Program-made: the position numbers and the translations under genes
From: Lycorma delicatula
Taxonomy: Eukaryota; Arthropoda; Insecta; Hemiptera; Fulgoridae
NCBI RefSeq assembly: GCF_047948215.1
Contig: NC_134456.1
Coordinates: 12,363,730 to 12,427,729, forward strand
Direction: 5' to 3'
Length of the DNA: 64,000 nt
In this document: positions 11,401-23,445 of the stretch, one piece after another
Position numbering within the stretch: position 1 is the first letter of the stretch
How the letters are laid out: each line of letters begins with the position of its first letter
The notes under the pieces: model-generated
Database searches by the model: none
What the model saw: the letters and a program-made list of their open reading frames with translations, nothing else
Told to the model about the DNA's origin: nothing

Positions 11401-12940
11401 ATGGAGCAATCCGGAGAAGGTTGTCTGGAGGACTTGGTCGGTTTGGCCAAGGACCTGGTAGCCGGTGACCCCTTCATGCCGAGGAGGTCAATCGGTAGGT
11501 CACCGCCGCGGCCCCGGTCCTCCGATAAGGAGGTCTCGGAGCGTAGCGGTTTGCACCAAAACCCTACGAGATACCTCTGTTTCAAGCTGTGCGGAGAAAG
11601 CTAAGGCTGGAACCGTACAGCGAGAGCACGGCGTAGAGGGGGGCGCCAAGTCTGAAGGACGCCGACTTGCGAAGCAAGGTAAGGTAGAAGGCAGCAGGGC
11701 GGATTCTGTCCCTGAGCGGGAAGTCACTGGGGGAAAGCCTGTGTCAAAGCAGGTGACCTCCGGGGCGGAAGGCTTAGGGAGGATCGAGGAAATGAGGGCC
11801 GAATGGGCCAAGATTTTCTCTAAAAAGGATTCGAGAGTTGCTCTCGAGTTGAGGCAGCTCGTCGATGCATATCTTGGTGAATGTGGATTATTGGTTACGG
11901 GACTGGCGATTAAGTGTGAGGGCCTCCAGGGTGCTAACCTTGCCCTAGACTCAGTCGTCACTCGACTGTCGGGCAAGGTAGATCAGGTTGTGGAGGGAGT
12001 CCGGAGCTTTAAACCGGTTAACGGCCAAGCTCTGGGTGAACTCCAGAAATCTATTAATAGGGTGGAGGAGAAGGTTAAGAAACCTGTCTCCTTCGCCGCA
12101 GTAACGGCCGCGCCTGTGCCTAGGCGAGTAGGTCCGCCGCCGCCAGCCCAGGCGCCGGCAAATAAAATTAAGCGGGCCACTGTTGAGGTGGTCCCAATAA
12201 AGCCTGATCAGGGGGCTTCGTCAGCAATGACGGAGCTAACCCTTAAAAAGATCCTGGACCCGCGGAAAGAAAGGTTCCAAATTTCCCGGGTCACCAAAAC
12301 AAGGGATCATGGAGTGGTCCTGGAGGTGGTAAATGGGCAGCAGGCTCAACAACTGCTGGAGGCCACTGTTCTTGCAAAGAACGGGCTGAAGGCTCAGCTG
12401 CTGGCCGAGCGTAGACCGCAGATATTGGTCTACGATATGCCGCGGGCAACAAGGGTAGAGGAGCCCGAAATCCTCTAGCCGATTCACAGCCAAAATCCTG
12501 TGTTGGATATGGCTGTCGAGGACTTCCTTAGGGAAGCCAAGGTTGTCCGGCAGTTGGGGAGAAAGGACTCCCGGAGTAGTCACTGGGTACTCGAGACCTC
12601 GCCTAAGATCCGGCAGGTCTTAGTGGCCGGTGGAAGGCTGTTTTTTGGGTGGACTGCCTGTAGGGTAGTCGACCATATTGAGGTAGCCCGTTGCTTTAAG
12701 TGTCAGGGCTATGAACACACCTCTCTCCGTTGCAGAGCGCAAAAGGAGATGTGTGGCCACTGTGCCGCTCCGGGGCACAGGGCAGCCAGCTGCCCTCACA
12801 AATCGTCGCCGGCTAAGTGCGCCGCCTGTGCCCAGGTGAAAGGCAGTGATGCTGGACACCGGGTCGGGAGTAGGCAGTGTAGAGCGTACGAGATTGCACG
12901 GGCTAGAGCTGTAAATAACACAGCCTATGGCGAGGCCTGA
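11401..12940 (+). pseudogene. LINE ORF1 (gag-like, zinc knuckles), broken
   Basis: ORF1 proteins of R1-type LINEs bind the element RNA. The main frame runs 11465-12940 and is interrupted by one in-frame TAG at 12476-12478 (after EEPEIL). The likely true N terminus is in another frame at 11401 (MEQSGEGCLEDLVGLAKDL), so a frameshift probably sits near 11550-11600. The first ~200 residues are Lys/Arg/Glu-rich and low in complexity. A conserved gag-like segment follows (around LKKILDPRKERFQISRV). The C terminus has three zinc-knuckle-type units: CFKCQGYEHTSLRC and CGHCAAPGHRAASC fit CX2CX4HX4C, and a third longer one starts CAAC. The end overlaps ORF2 by 14 bases. Intact length would have been about 510 aa. 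Confidence 0.85.
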
Positions 12941-15900
12941 TCGGCAAGAAACCCTAGGGGACGGCCTCCACCCACTCGAACGCCTGCGCCTGGAGCAGAT
13001 TAATCTGCACCATTCCCGGGTGGCCACGAGCGGCGAGGCCATGAGGCTCCTTGAGGAGTACGACCTCGAGGTCCTTTTGGTCCAGGAGCCATACACGGTC
13101 GCGGATAGGGTGGTCGGCTTCCACGGGGTGAAAGTTATTCACATTCTCGTGGGCGACGGCCGCTCTCTGCGGTCGTAGTGAGCTCAGACGCTCTGGGTGT
13201 GTTCTGGATGCCCCAGTGGTCTGATGAGCGATTCACCGTGGTGCGAATCACGAGGGGTACGCTCGATGTCGTACTCGTGTCGGGATACTTCCAGCTTGGA
13301 TGGAGTATCGATGACTTGCTGGCGAAGTTGGGCGGGATTCTGGACAGTCTCCCGGGCACCAGAGTGTTGGTTGCCCTGGATGCTAACGCCAAGTCTACCG
13401 CCTGGGGTTCACCACTCACAGACCACAGAGGCGCTGGTCTCGAACAGTTCGCAGAAGCCAGGAACCTCTACCTCATTGCTTATAACCTATGATATTGCTT
13501 ACGGAGGCGGTCTAAGGGCACCAAATCCAAGTCGCTACAACCTAAGGGGCCTGGATCAGCGCAGGCTGAGACGGGTATGCGATGCTGCATTGCAGGGATT
13601 GCAGTGGAGCATGGAGTCTAGGGAGGAGGTGGAATTGATGGCGGAGCTAATCGGCCGAGCCATCAAGACTGGCTGCGACGTGGTCCTACGGCGGCCTAGG
13701 CCAATGGACGGACCCGTCACAAGCAGCCAGTCCGCTGATCTGAGCGTGCCTGGAGCCGTCATGACCCCATTTTCCGGGGGGTCGTCTGTGGAAGGCAGAC
13801 GGAGGACCGGCAAGAAATGGTGGTCCTCTGACCTTAGCGTGCTGCGCGCAAGAGTCCGCGCGAATAAGGTACCAGCGTTGCCCCCCAACGGGGATTATCG
13901 TTAACCACGTGCACGCTGAGCGTCTTCGGATCTACCGGCGTGCCCGTAACACATATGTTCACGCCATCAAGGAAGCCAAACTCAAGTTTTGGAGAGACTC
14001 CATGCGCAAATTGCAGCGCGATCCCTGGCAGCTCGCAAAGACTTGTTACAAGCCAAAGCCATTACACGTGTTGTCCAGTGTTTGGTGCGGGTTAGGTGGT
14101 CGTGACCACACGTTAACATCTGTGGCGACTTACCGGGCGTTCCTGGATACTCTGTTTCCAGATGCTCCGGAGGGTGAAGCGGAAATCGGCGTTAGGGCAG
14201 GTGAAACACCATTCCCTGGCGTTCGGACCGTGGAACCCGAAGATATAGACCAAGTGGTTTCTCGAATGGCATTAAAGAAGGCACCGGGGATTGACCAACT
14301 TGACCCGGATATTTTCCATCATTTATTGCCTGTCATAAGGGAGCCTCTCGGCAGACTGTTCACGGGATGCCTAAGCTGGGGCTGCTTTCCGGGTTGCTGG
14401 AAGGTGGCTTTGGTAAGGGTACTCCTGAAACCTGGAAAGGATCCTGGTGAGGTCGGCAGTTATCGACCCATCAGCCTCTTGCCGGTTCTCGGCAAGTTGC
14501 TTGAAAGGCTGGTTGTGGAACGGCTCGAAGAAAGCATCGATATGAACTGTATTCTAAATCGAGGCCAGTACGGCTTCATGAAAGGGGTTGGCACCGAGGA
14601 TTGCATCTTAAATGCTCTTACCGATGTGGAAAGCGCCGACTGCAAATACGTTTTGGCTATTTTTATTGATATAGAGGCAGCATTTCCTTCCTTGTGTTGG
14701 AGTTCTGTCCTCTATGCTTTGGAACGCCGCAATATTCCCGAAGCCACACAGGCCGTGGTAAGAGACTATTTGTCTGACCGTACGGCTCTCTTTAAAGATG
14801 CGCACCTAGTTGTGGAAAAATCCGTCACCAGGGGAAGCCCGCAAGGTTCCGTTCTCGGTCCCCTGCTGTGGAACCTGGTGTTGACGGATTTCTGGGATTG
14901 ACTTTCCCAGAAGGAGTCACGGCCCAGGCTTTCGCCGATGACTGTCTCCTTTTAGTTCGTGGAGATTCACGACCACAGCTAGAAAGCAGAGCGCAGGCGG
15001 CCTTGTCAACCGCCGAAGGCTGGATGGACATGCAAAATTTAAAGATTTCTGTGCCCAAAACGAAGTTTATGCTTCTAAAGGGCGCAGACAAATTATCATG
15101 CAGTCGAAACCCCCACATTAAGTATAAAGGCTGTGTAATCAGCCGAGTAAGGGTTCATAAGTACCTAGGTGTTTAGTTTGATGACAAGTTGCTTTTTAGT
15201 AACCATATTAAACAAGTTGCGGCGGACGCTGTCTCTGTGATGCACAAACTTAGAAGGATTGCTCGGAAAGATTACGGGCTCTCGGGCCGCCAAATGTACT
15301 TGGTGTACCGAGGCGTCTTCGAAAGTATGATCGCATACGCGGCGCCAGTTTGGGCGCATAGGTTGGATAGGAACGGAGCACTACATCAAAATTTAAGCAG
15401 TGCCCAACGCAGAGCCATGATAGTATGCACTGGCGTATTTAAAACAACCTCCTACGAGGCTACTACTGTATTGGGAAAGGCTCTCCCAATCGATTTAGTG
15501 GTGAAAATTCGGGCAGTCATGTGGAAGTTGCGAAGAGGTCGGGAGGCCGAGGCATTTGGGATGCGGTTTTGAGCCGGGCCAGAACCGGAGCGGAACGGTG
15601 ATCACAATGCACCGGAGCAAAATTTCGTCCAGTTGCCCATCTCCCGTCTGCGGAAAAGGCTACAAAGCCTCGCGATGTAGGCATGGCAGCTTGAATGGCA
15701 CACCACGACTAAGGGTAGATTTTTGTATAATTTTACACAGGATTTGGGGGAATGGGATGCCTCGAGTTCTTTTTTAAGGGCGTCGGGTGCCCAGGTGCTC
15801 ACCAACCATGTGAATCTAAACCAATATCTGTTTCGGTTTCGCCTGGTGGCTGATGAGTTGTGCGTCTGCGGGGAGGTCCAGTCGAATGTACATATGATGT

Positions 15901-16067
15901 ACGACTGCCCTGCTCTTGGGGGGGCCAGAGACCGAGCCACCCTGGAACTTAGAGGTCAGGGGGAAACCTGGCCGCTCACAAGCGGCGAGGCAGTGTGGCG
16001 AGAGCCGCACTGTCGGACCGTATGGGAGTTCCTCGATGAGGTTGCTATGTTCAACCGTCATCGGTAA
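12927..16067 (+). pseudogene. LINE ORF2 (endonuclease plus reverse transcriptase), broken
   Basis: ORF2 nicks target DNA and reverse-transcribes the element RNA. It starts at ATG 12927, inside the end of ORF1. The APE-like endonuclease begins QINLHHSRVA and LLVQEPY, shifts frame near 13175, and continues with DANAKSTAWGSPLTDHRG near 13380. A linker with KKWWSSDLSVLRARVRA follows. The reverse transcriptase (13909-15570) shows KKAPGIDQLDPD, SYRPISLLPVLGKLLERL, QYGFMKG, FIDIEAAFPS, SPQGSVLGPLLWN, a frameshift near 14880-14900, then the catalytic AFADDCLLL near 14930 and HKYLGV with a TAG at 15174-15176. After another shift near 15570-15720, a C-terminal Cys/His motif (CVCGEVQ...H...C) ends at 16067. 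At least four frameshifts and one stop make it non-functional. Confidence 0.88.
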
Positions 16068-16517
16068 ATTTAAGGGATTATTAAATGTAAATGCAATTGG
16101 ACTCCTACAGCTCTGCTGCTGGAAACCAACCTTGGGAATAGGGCTGGCCATCAGCCAAATCAGCTCCAAGCGCTGTTAAATGGTGGACAGGTACTAGCTG
16201 GCATACAGCGACCGAGGCGTGGCAGCCAAAATTGTTGTCTTTTATTGATAGATATATAGTTTTAAATTGTTACAAGGGGTGCGCCTACCCGATCTAGTTT
16301 TATGTTGGACAAGTGAGCGATTGGGACACTTAAGCGGGTGGTGTACGGCACCTTGCTTGATTCGCTCACGCAGGTTAGGTAGCTCACTAGGAGCTTTTAG
16401 GATATTGGGTCGCTAAACCAATTCGAGGCACAGTAACCGTTCTTGGCACGGAACATTTGGTCTATGCTCTAGGGCGACCGAATGGGGTGGTGGTGGGAGA
16501 AATGCCAGTTAACCAAA
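16068..16517 (+). other. 3' UTR of the R1-like LINE
   Basis: GC-rich non-coding sequence between the ORF2 stop and the right target duplication. It ends ...CAGTTAACCAAA with no long poly(A), which R1-clade elements often lack. No coding potential seen. Confidence 0.7.
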
Positions 16518-16530
16518 TTAACTTCTTCAC

Positions 16531-16860
16531 GTACTACCACATTTCAAGTGCCTCCTTTTAATTCCATGGGTTTCCTTTTAATTTTCCTATTCTTCGTTTT
16601 ACGTTGACATAAATCGCTATCCTACTCTACAAGTTCATATAAATATCATCTACAATTTAATCCTAATTCTTAGGATGAAACGGAATTAATTTGATACGAA
16701 CAGAATTCTTTGGCATGAAAGCTATTGTTGCCTGTACCAACCTGCTTTTGATACTTATATTTCGTCCATTGTTTGTAATCTGATTACTTAAAAAACAATT
16801 ATTTTTTTTACTTTTTCATCCTTAATATGTAATTTCTTAATGTGTTATTTTTCATAATCT
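16531..16860. other. AT-rich DNA, possibly the continuation of the older minus-strand LINE
   Basis: This should be the other side of the target into which the R1-like LINE jumped. The reverse strand joins in frame with the RT remnant at 10907, but I see no clear RT motif here. Confidence 0.35.
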
Positions 16861-16861
16861 T

Positions 16862-17690
16862 TGCTTCAATCTCCTTGTACAAAGTAAAGGAAGTATTGTG
16901 ATAGCGAAAAATTTCAGTTGCCAGATTTCAACGAAAATATCCTTTTGACCATTCCCGAATCCATTTTGACTATTTCGGCGTGACGTTTGTATGTACGTAC
17001 GTTTGTATGAATTTCGCATAACTGAAAAACGATTAGCTGTAGAATGTTGAAATTTTTGATTTAGTATTGTCGTTAACATCTAGTTGTACATCTCCCTTTT
17101 TGATTGCAATCAACTGAACCAAAAGTGTTCAAAAAAGCCCAAAATCCAAAAAAGTTTAATTTTGGACTTTTGCTTAACTGCAGTAATCAACCCTTATTGA
17201 AAGCTTTTCGACGATATATCATAAGTGGTACTTAGTGTCATTGGTTCCAGAGTTATAGCCAAATAACATTTTAATTAATTAAATATTTGGATCTTACAAT
17301 GGGAAGGTTCGAATCCGACTTCATATACATATATTTTTTTTGTTACTTTTTTTAAGTATATTGATTTATTAATAATTATTAACATCTAATTGTAAAAAGA
17401 GTTTTACAATAAATAATAATTCAATAATAAAAAAAAATTTAAATGAACAGTTATTAATGAAATAAAATGTTATGTATTTTCCATTTTAATTCAAAAATTT
17501 TTGCAGAGGTTAATAATTATTAATAAATCAATACATTTAAATTAAAAAGAAATATACGAACGAGTATATGATGTAGTCGGATTCAAACTGATACGTCCAT
17601 GGTTACATATCCGACACGTTATATATAAACAAATACAAAATGCTGATACGAACACCACAAAAAAAAAATGTGATGTAATGTGGTGTCCAC
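16862..17690 (+). repeat. Interspersed TIR-type repeat, copy 1 (rearranged foldback)
   Basis: Bases 16870-17335 align by eye with the reverse complements of 18600-19031 and 24900-25414. Shared landmarks are GTATTGTGATAGCGAAAAAT, TTCCAGAGTTATAGCC and the ATCTTACAA stretch. A 25-bp segment at 17359-17383 is an exact inverted repeat of 17509-17533, and sequence after 17533 again resembles this family in the opposite direction. Copy 1 therefore looks like two inverted partial copies joined. No protein is encoded. Confidence 0.65.
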
Positions 17691-17699
17691 TACAATGTA

Positions 17700-18440
17700 A
17701 TCGTGTGTCTAGTTTATTAAAGAACTGGAGGATGGTAACTCACTTTCAAATGAAATAAGTATAAATGAAGTGCAGCAAAAAATGTATATATGTAATTTAA
17801 TAAGTAAGAATAAATCCATTACATTCAGGATTTCTTTTAATTAATTTTGATTTTTTGCCTTTTTTTCATTGTTTTCAGATAGTTACTTCATTCTCAATTT
17901 CTTTCTTAAAGTCCTAAACTGCTTCTACAATATGTTGCTCTATATATTCTGACATTCTTATTATGGCTATGGAAAGTGTGCCTTACATTAAATTACATCC
18001 AAAAATATAAATATGAGAAAAACGGAATCAAATATATTCTTATATTTGATTCAACGGACAATCTATCCGTTGAGAGGATAGAGGATAGATATCTATTAAG
18101 AGAATAGTAGAAGACTGCCTCGTAGCAGAGAGCGCCCGTTCTAGCCAAATGTCCCACGGGTAATAAGGCATTTTTATTTTAAATGGGTTCCGTACATTTC
18201 TTATTAATAATTTCACTTAAGACTAGACATATATACTTTTTCCTTAAGAAATGAATTCTTTCTGTTCAAAGTTCTATCCACGGAAACATAAATTAGTTGC
18301 GTTTAGACATATGTTCAATAGAGTAATTACTTAAAGTAGAATATTAAAAAAAAAAACACTAAATATTATATTTCAAATAGCAGCTAATAATGATTACGAT
18401 AAAGGAATAACAAGGAGATTATTTCGAAATACAAAAAAAA
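17700..18440. other. AT-rich DNA, nothing recognised
   Basis: No coding potential or recognisable RNA. A short GC-richer patch at 18115-18160 is unexplained. Confidence 0.45.
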
Positions 18441-18459
18441 AAAATTTGGACACCACGGG

Positions 18460-19031
18460 ACTTCCTTGTACGCCTATTAAATTACATATACACATTGTTT
18501 TACAATCAGAGGTTAATAATTATTAATAAATCAATATATTTATTTTTTTTTTTAAATTAACAAAAATGAATTTAAAAAAAGTTAAAAAAAAGGAGATGAA
18601 GTCTGATGTGCCTTTCCTTGTAAGATCCAAATATTTAATTAATTAAAATTTTATTTGGCTATAACTCTGGAACCAATGAAAATAAGTACCACTTATGATA
18701 TATCTCGAAAAGCTCTCAATGAGGGCTTATTATTTCAGTTAAGAAAAAATCCAAATTTTTGGATTTTGGGCTATTTTTGACACTTTTTTTCCAGTCGATT
18801 CGATTAAAAATGGGAAGTAAATAACTAGTTATTACAACAGTCCTAAATCCAAAATTTCAATATCGTACGATTGTTTTTTAGTTATACGAAATACATACGT
18901 ACCTACGTACAGACGTCATGCCGAAACTGGTCAAAATGGATTCAAAGATGGTGAAATGGATATTTCCGTTGAAATCTGAAAACCGAAATTTTTCGCGATC
19001 ACAATACTTCCTTTACTTCGTACATGGAAGT
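18460..19031 (-). mobile_element. Non-coding TIR-type element, copy 2
   Basis: The left end ACTTCCTTGTACG (18460-18472) and right end CGTACATGGAAGT (19019-19031) are inverted repeats matching at 12 of 13 positions. The body matches copy 3 (24734-25414) throughout, for example ATAACTCTGGAACCAATGA. No transposase is present, so it is probably a non-autonomous DNA transposon. Homology with copy 3 extends slightly left of the TIR into TGGACACCAC, so the exact terminus is uncertain. Confidence 0.65.
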
Positions 19032-19451
19032 AAAAAAGGAACAATAGTCCAAAAAAAGAAAAACGTAAATGGGCAGAATTTACAATCATGGGGAAAGAAA
19101 TATCTAAAATAAAGAACTTTATTTTTGAGTAATATATAAATATAGCATACTACAAATAATACTACCAAGAATAAATTTATAAATAATGTAGAAGAATAGA
19201 AGAAAAAGACAATTACAACAAAAATGGAGTATACCAGATGAGATGTGATTATGTGTAGACAAACGAGACGAAAATTTAAAACATGAACATACTCGTATAA
19301 ATATATATCTATATATATACGAGAAAAAAGATTCAAATTATGCAATACATATGAAGTTACATAATTCATGAAAATATTACATAATGAAGAAAAAAGGAGA
19401 GGTAAATATACTAGAAAACATGGAAATATTAAAGTTAAAATTAAAAGTACT
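19032..19451. other. AT-rich DNA, nothing recognised
   Basis: Spacer between a TIR-type repeat and an RTE-like LINE. No coding potential seen. Confidence 0.45.
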
Positions 19452-19462
19452 GTAAATAATTA

Positions 19463-20259
19463 GAAGCCGTAATAAGAAAGGGAGTCCGACAAGGATGTTC
19501 CCTATCTCCGTTACTCTTTAATCTTTACATGGAACTAGCAGTTAATGATGTTAAAAAACAATTTAGATTCGGAGTAACAGTACAAGGTGAAAAGATAAAG
19601 ATGCTAGATTTGCTGATGATACAGTGATTCTACCGGAATGTGAAAATAGGAGGAGAAAAGATTATGGAGGTAGAAGAATTTTGTTATTTGGGAAGTAGAA
19701 TTACTAAAGATGGACGAAGCAGGAACGATATAAAATGCCGAATAGCACAAGATAAACGAGCCGTCAGTAAGAAATATAATTTGTTTACAATAAAAATTAA
19801 TTTAAATGTCAGGAAAAGATTTTTGAAAGTGTATGTTTGGAGCGTCGCTTTATATGGAAGTGAAACTTCGACGATCGGAGTATCTGAGAAGAAAAGATTA
19901 GAAGCTTTTGAAAACGGTGCTATAGGACAATGTTAAAAATCAGACGGGTGGATAAAGTGACAAATGAAGAGGTATTGCGGCAAATAGATGAAGAAAGAAG
20001 CATTTGGAAAAATATAGTTAAAAGAAGAGACAGACTTATAGGCCACATACTAAGGCATCCTGGAATAGTCACTTTAATATTGGAAGGACAGGTAGAAGGA
20101 AAAAAATTGTGTAGGCAGGCCACGTTTGGAATATGTAAAACAAATTGTTAGGGATGTAGGATGTAGAGGGTATACTGAAATGAAAAGACTAGCACTAGAT
20201 AGGTAATCTTGGAGAGCTTCATCAAACCAGTCAAATGACTGAAGACAAAAAAAAAAAAA
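19463..20259 (+). mobile_element. RTE-like LINE copy A, 5'-truncated with internal deletion
   Basis: Flanked by an exact 11-bp target duplication GTAAATAATTA (19452-19462 and 20260-20270). It starts inside the reverse transcriptase (VRQGCSLSPLLFNLYMEL), has lost about 125 bases just after the catalytic-box coding region (compare 40975-41115 in copy B), then runs through FCYLGSRITKDGRS and VYVWSVALYGSET to the terminal hairpin CAGTCAAATGACTG and an A-tail. Several frameshifts are present. It resembles copies B, C, D and E. Confidence 0.88.
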
Positions 20260-20270
20260 GTAAATAATTA

Positions 20271-20709
20271 ATGAACAAATAAACACTCAATCCCATGTAA
20301 TATATAAAAATATTTAAACTGTTAAAATAAAGACTCACAAGGATTAATTTTAATAAATTGTACATCCGTTAGACCGGGAGGGACAATCCAGAACAAGCTA
20401 TAAAAGTAGGGATGGTGAGTGAGAGGAGCTAAACATTGCAATTTATTCGACGATTCCAACTCAGGAAGATTCAGTTCCAAAAGCAGTTTTGAGACTGTAG
20501 GTACTCCAAAACGCATCAATTACGAATGTTTTTGTAGAAAAATTTCTGCGAAAATTAAATAATATATAACAATTGAAATTGTTCTAATCAATAAAAATGA
20601 ATGGCTTGCGAATACTTTTAAAAAAAACATACGAATTGAACTGAGATACTATCTATGCCTGTTTATTAATCTACTAATAAATGTATCGATCTAGTTAAAA
20701 TTAATTTAC
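20271..20709 (-). repeat. Spacer with a repeat shared with 61075-61405
   Basis: Bases about 20400-20525, read on the minus strand, match the left arm of the foldback at 61075. Shared pieces are CTGAGTTGGAATCGTC and TTAGCTCCTC, roughly 130 bases in all. The rest is AT-rich and unremarkable. Confidence 0.55.
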
Positions 20710-22013
20710 AAATTGGTGTCTTGATTTTTCTTTGCAAGTTGTGGCAACCCTGCAGCTTGCGTAGGCACACCATCTTTGACCTTGGTCTACAAGCTACTTC
20801 TAGTCCAAGCGGCACATTGATGCAACTTCTCGGTCGTGAGTTGTGCTGTAATAAGTGAACACGTGTTTGTGTCTCTCGTCACAGAAATAAAACCGCAAAA
20901 TATTGCGCAACGGTATACCATTTCTTTTTGCGTTAAATCGGGTGAAAACGCGACGACAACTTACGGTAAGCTTCAGAAGGCTTTTGAAGAGGAGGGTATG
21001 ACAAGAGCTCAAGTTTTTCGGCGGCATAAAATTTTTAGTGAAGGCAGAACGAATATTGAAGATGAAGACCGCAGTGGACGACCGTCAACCTCACGGACAG
21101 ATGTCAACTTGACTAGGGTGCGTGAAATCGTACGATCTGATCGAAGATTATCCGTGAAAATGATTGCAGAAGAACTCAACATCGATTGAGAAACGGTTCG
21201 CCTAATATTAACTGAAGATCTTGGTACGAGAAAGATTTGTGCAAAAATGGTCTCCAAAAATCTCACACAACAACAGCGAGAAACACGGGAAAATGTGGCA
21301 GCCGATCTGTTAGAGCAAACGGAAATCAATCCAGATTTGTTGAGCCGTGTTATCACTGGTGATGAAGGTCGGTTTTTTCAATACGATCCAGAGACAAATC
21401 GCCAAAGTTCGCAACGGTGCTCAAAGGGATCACCCAGACCAAAAAAAGCTCGCATGTCAAAGTCAAAAGTGAAACGTACGCTTGTGTGCTTCTTCGATTC
21501 CAAGGGAATTGTTCATAAAGAGCGGGTGCCTCCTGGACAAACAGTTAACCGATATTTCTACAAAGAAATTTTAGAAAGACTTCGTAAACGAGTTCTTCGT
21601 GTCCGTGCCGACATTGCTGATAATTGGATTCTGCATCACGATAATGCGCCATCCCATACTGCTCTGTCAGTACAGAAATTTTTAATCTCAAAACAAATTT
21701 CAGTACTACCACAGCCACCTTATTCACCAGATATCGCTCCGTGCGACTTTTTTCTATTTCCAAGAGTCAAAATGGCGGTCAACGGACACCATTTTCAAAC
21801 AACACAAAATGTCCAAAAAGCTGTGACGAGGGTCTTGGACGATATTACAGAAGATGAGTTCCAGAAATATTACCGTCAATGGCAGAAGCGCTGGAATAAG
21901 TGTGTGCAATCAGAGGGGAACTACTTTGAAGGAGACAACACTAAACGTGACTAAAACGGTAAGCAACATTTTTTTTCACATCAGTCTCATTACTTTATTG
22001 TCGCACCTCGTAT
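20710..22013 (+). mobile_element. Mariner-family DNA transposon, decayed
   Basis: It contains a mariner transposase gene with one internal stop. The right end ...TTTATTGTCGCACCTCGTA (ending at 22013) is a typical mariner terminus next to a TA. I could not find its inverted partner upstream of 20836, so the left end is lost or strongly mutated and 20710 is approximate. Non-autonomous and presumably inactive. Confidence 0.8.
20887..21954 (+). pseudogene. Mariner transposase (DD34D), start lost and one nonsense codon
   Basis: A cut-and-paste transposase of the Tc1/mariner superfamily. The N-terminal helix-turn-helix region reads YTISFCVKSGENATTTYGKL, followed by RRHKIFSEGR and a second helix-turn-helix ending at EELNID. 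The catalytic triad is D159 (ITGDEG), D252 (HHDNAPSHTA) and D287 (APCDFFLFP), with 34 residues between the last two, as in true mariners. An in-frame TGA at 21187-21189 splits the gene; the frame is otherwise open from 20836 to 21954. ATA at 20887 sits where related proteins start with Met, so the start codon is probably also lost (inference). The usual DESWFFQYD motif reads DEGRFFQYD. Confidence 0.9.
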
Positions 22014-22519
22014 ATCTTATTTACCACTTTCAAAAATGTAACGTCCATTTTTTTATCCTTATTTTTCTTTCTGTCTAATTTTGTAAAGTTGAATTTTTGT
22101 ACATGCATATATAATTTTAGTTAATAATATCAAAAAGATGAATCATAAATAAAATGAAAAATTTAAACTTAGATAAAGATTTATCAATCAAATACTTTTA
22201 TTATCTTATTAATTAAATATTTTACAAACTTAGATAAATTATACAGTATGATGTAACATGAAATAAGTAAATGTATATTAAGATTAAGGAAAAATAATTT
22301 ATTTAAATTTATTTCAAGAGCATTATACTTTGGTAAGTTTAAATTATCAGTTAGAGATTATCACTAAAGGAAAAATAAGTGTTTAGGTAGATTTCATAAG
22401 AAAGCTACCTATTGTAATGGATACCATGATTCGACTTCCGTAAAATTTCGACATATCTTTGCGTTTCACATCCCCCAGACCCCAAAACCACCGTCAGTTC
22501 AAATGTTTATATATACATT

Positions 22520-22556
<37 letters not shown>

Positions 22557-23445
22557 GAAATATATATATATATTTAACTTTTTTTGTGGACACGATAACT
22601 GCCGTAATTTTCTGCCAATCACTTTCAAATTTATACATAAAATATATCGACCCAAAATCTCGGTCGAGTTCGTTAATGGGCAAAATCGGACCATGGGGGT
22701 GGAAATGGGAGGGCTTTTCGGAAAAACAAAATATCGCTATAACTTTCTTATTAAGTAAAATATCGAATTCGTTTAAGTTCCTAAAATTAAGAATTCCTAG
22801 AATTAGAATTAATTTTAGTTCCTAGAATTAGAATTCGTTTGAATAAGAGCCTAAAACTTAATCTAAGTAACGTTCTTTGATATCACCCACCATTGGCCCA
22901 GGGGGTTGAAAAAATGGGATTTCTAAGACAAAATATCATACCTCCCTTAATAGGCACAATATCTAATCGGTTTAAGGTGGTCGTTAGTCCTTTAAACATT
23001 ACTTAAAATGTTTGTCTGAAACAATTTTTGATATGACCAACCCTTACGGCAAGGGATGACCAAAACTTTTCTGAAATTGTAAGAAGATGGAGCTTGTCGT
23101 ATGCTAAACATGGGAAACTTTTTTCACGTGCAACCATTGTCGTGTCGAGTAAATTTGAAGTTTTTTCTACCTTTAAGGTGGAAATCTTTTTTATCCCCCT
23201 ACTTAGAACCGGTGAAATTTACCTCCGGCTTCCAGTGTGCCGAAAGGAATTATTTTTCAAATATATTCTGCAGATTCTATACAATAAATACATAAAGTTA
23301 ATTTCTACAAATGTTCTATTAATGTCGCGATGAAACGTAGAATCAGGTAATACTCGTAAAATTTTATTAAGATTTTTTTTAAATGTACCGTTTAAATTAT
23401 ACGCAGTTTAATCCTAATAAAGGTAAAGTTGCCTTTTTTGGAATT
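22014..23445. repeat. Non-coding DNA with an unassigned interspersed-looking segment
   Basis: 22014-22380 is AT-rich. A TA microsatellite lies at 22522-22570. Between about 22400 and 23340 the sequence is less AT-biased and contains partly repeated phrases: AAATATCGCTATAAC versus AAATATCATACC, and TTCCTAGAATTAGAATT twice near 22793 and 22820. It has the look of a decayed repeat but no coding motif, so I cannot name it. Confidence 0.4.

Larger units (their letters stand above)
10908..16517 (+). mobile_element. Nearly full-length R1-like non-LTR retrotransposon (LINE)
   Basis: A GC-rich 5.6-kb block in AT-rich surroundings, flanked by an exact 13-bp direct repeat TTAACTTCTTCAC (10895-10907 and 16518-16530) that I read as the target site duplication. 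It has a ~490-bp 5' leader, ORF1 (gag-like with zinc knuckles), a slightly overlapping ORF2 (endonuclease plus reverse transcriptase) and a ~450-bp 3' UTR without a long poly(A). The order, the three-knuckle ORF1 and the endonuclease motif fit the R1 clade. It inserted into an older LINE remnant rather than 28S rDNA. Both ORFs carry several stops and frameshifts, so this copy is inactive. Bases 10913-10927 match the first 15 bases of U2 snRNA. Confidence 0.88.

Noticed and set aside
11500..11976. 158-codon minus-strand frame
   Set aside because: Antisense shadow of the GC-rich LINE ORF1.
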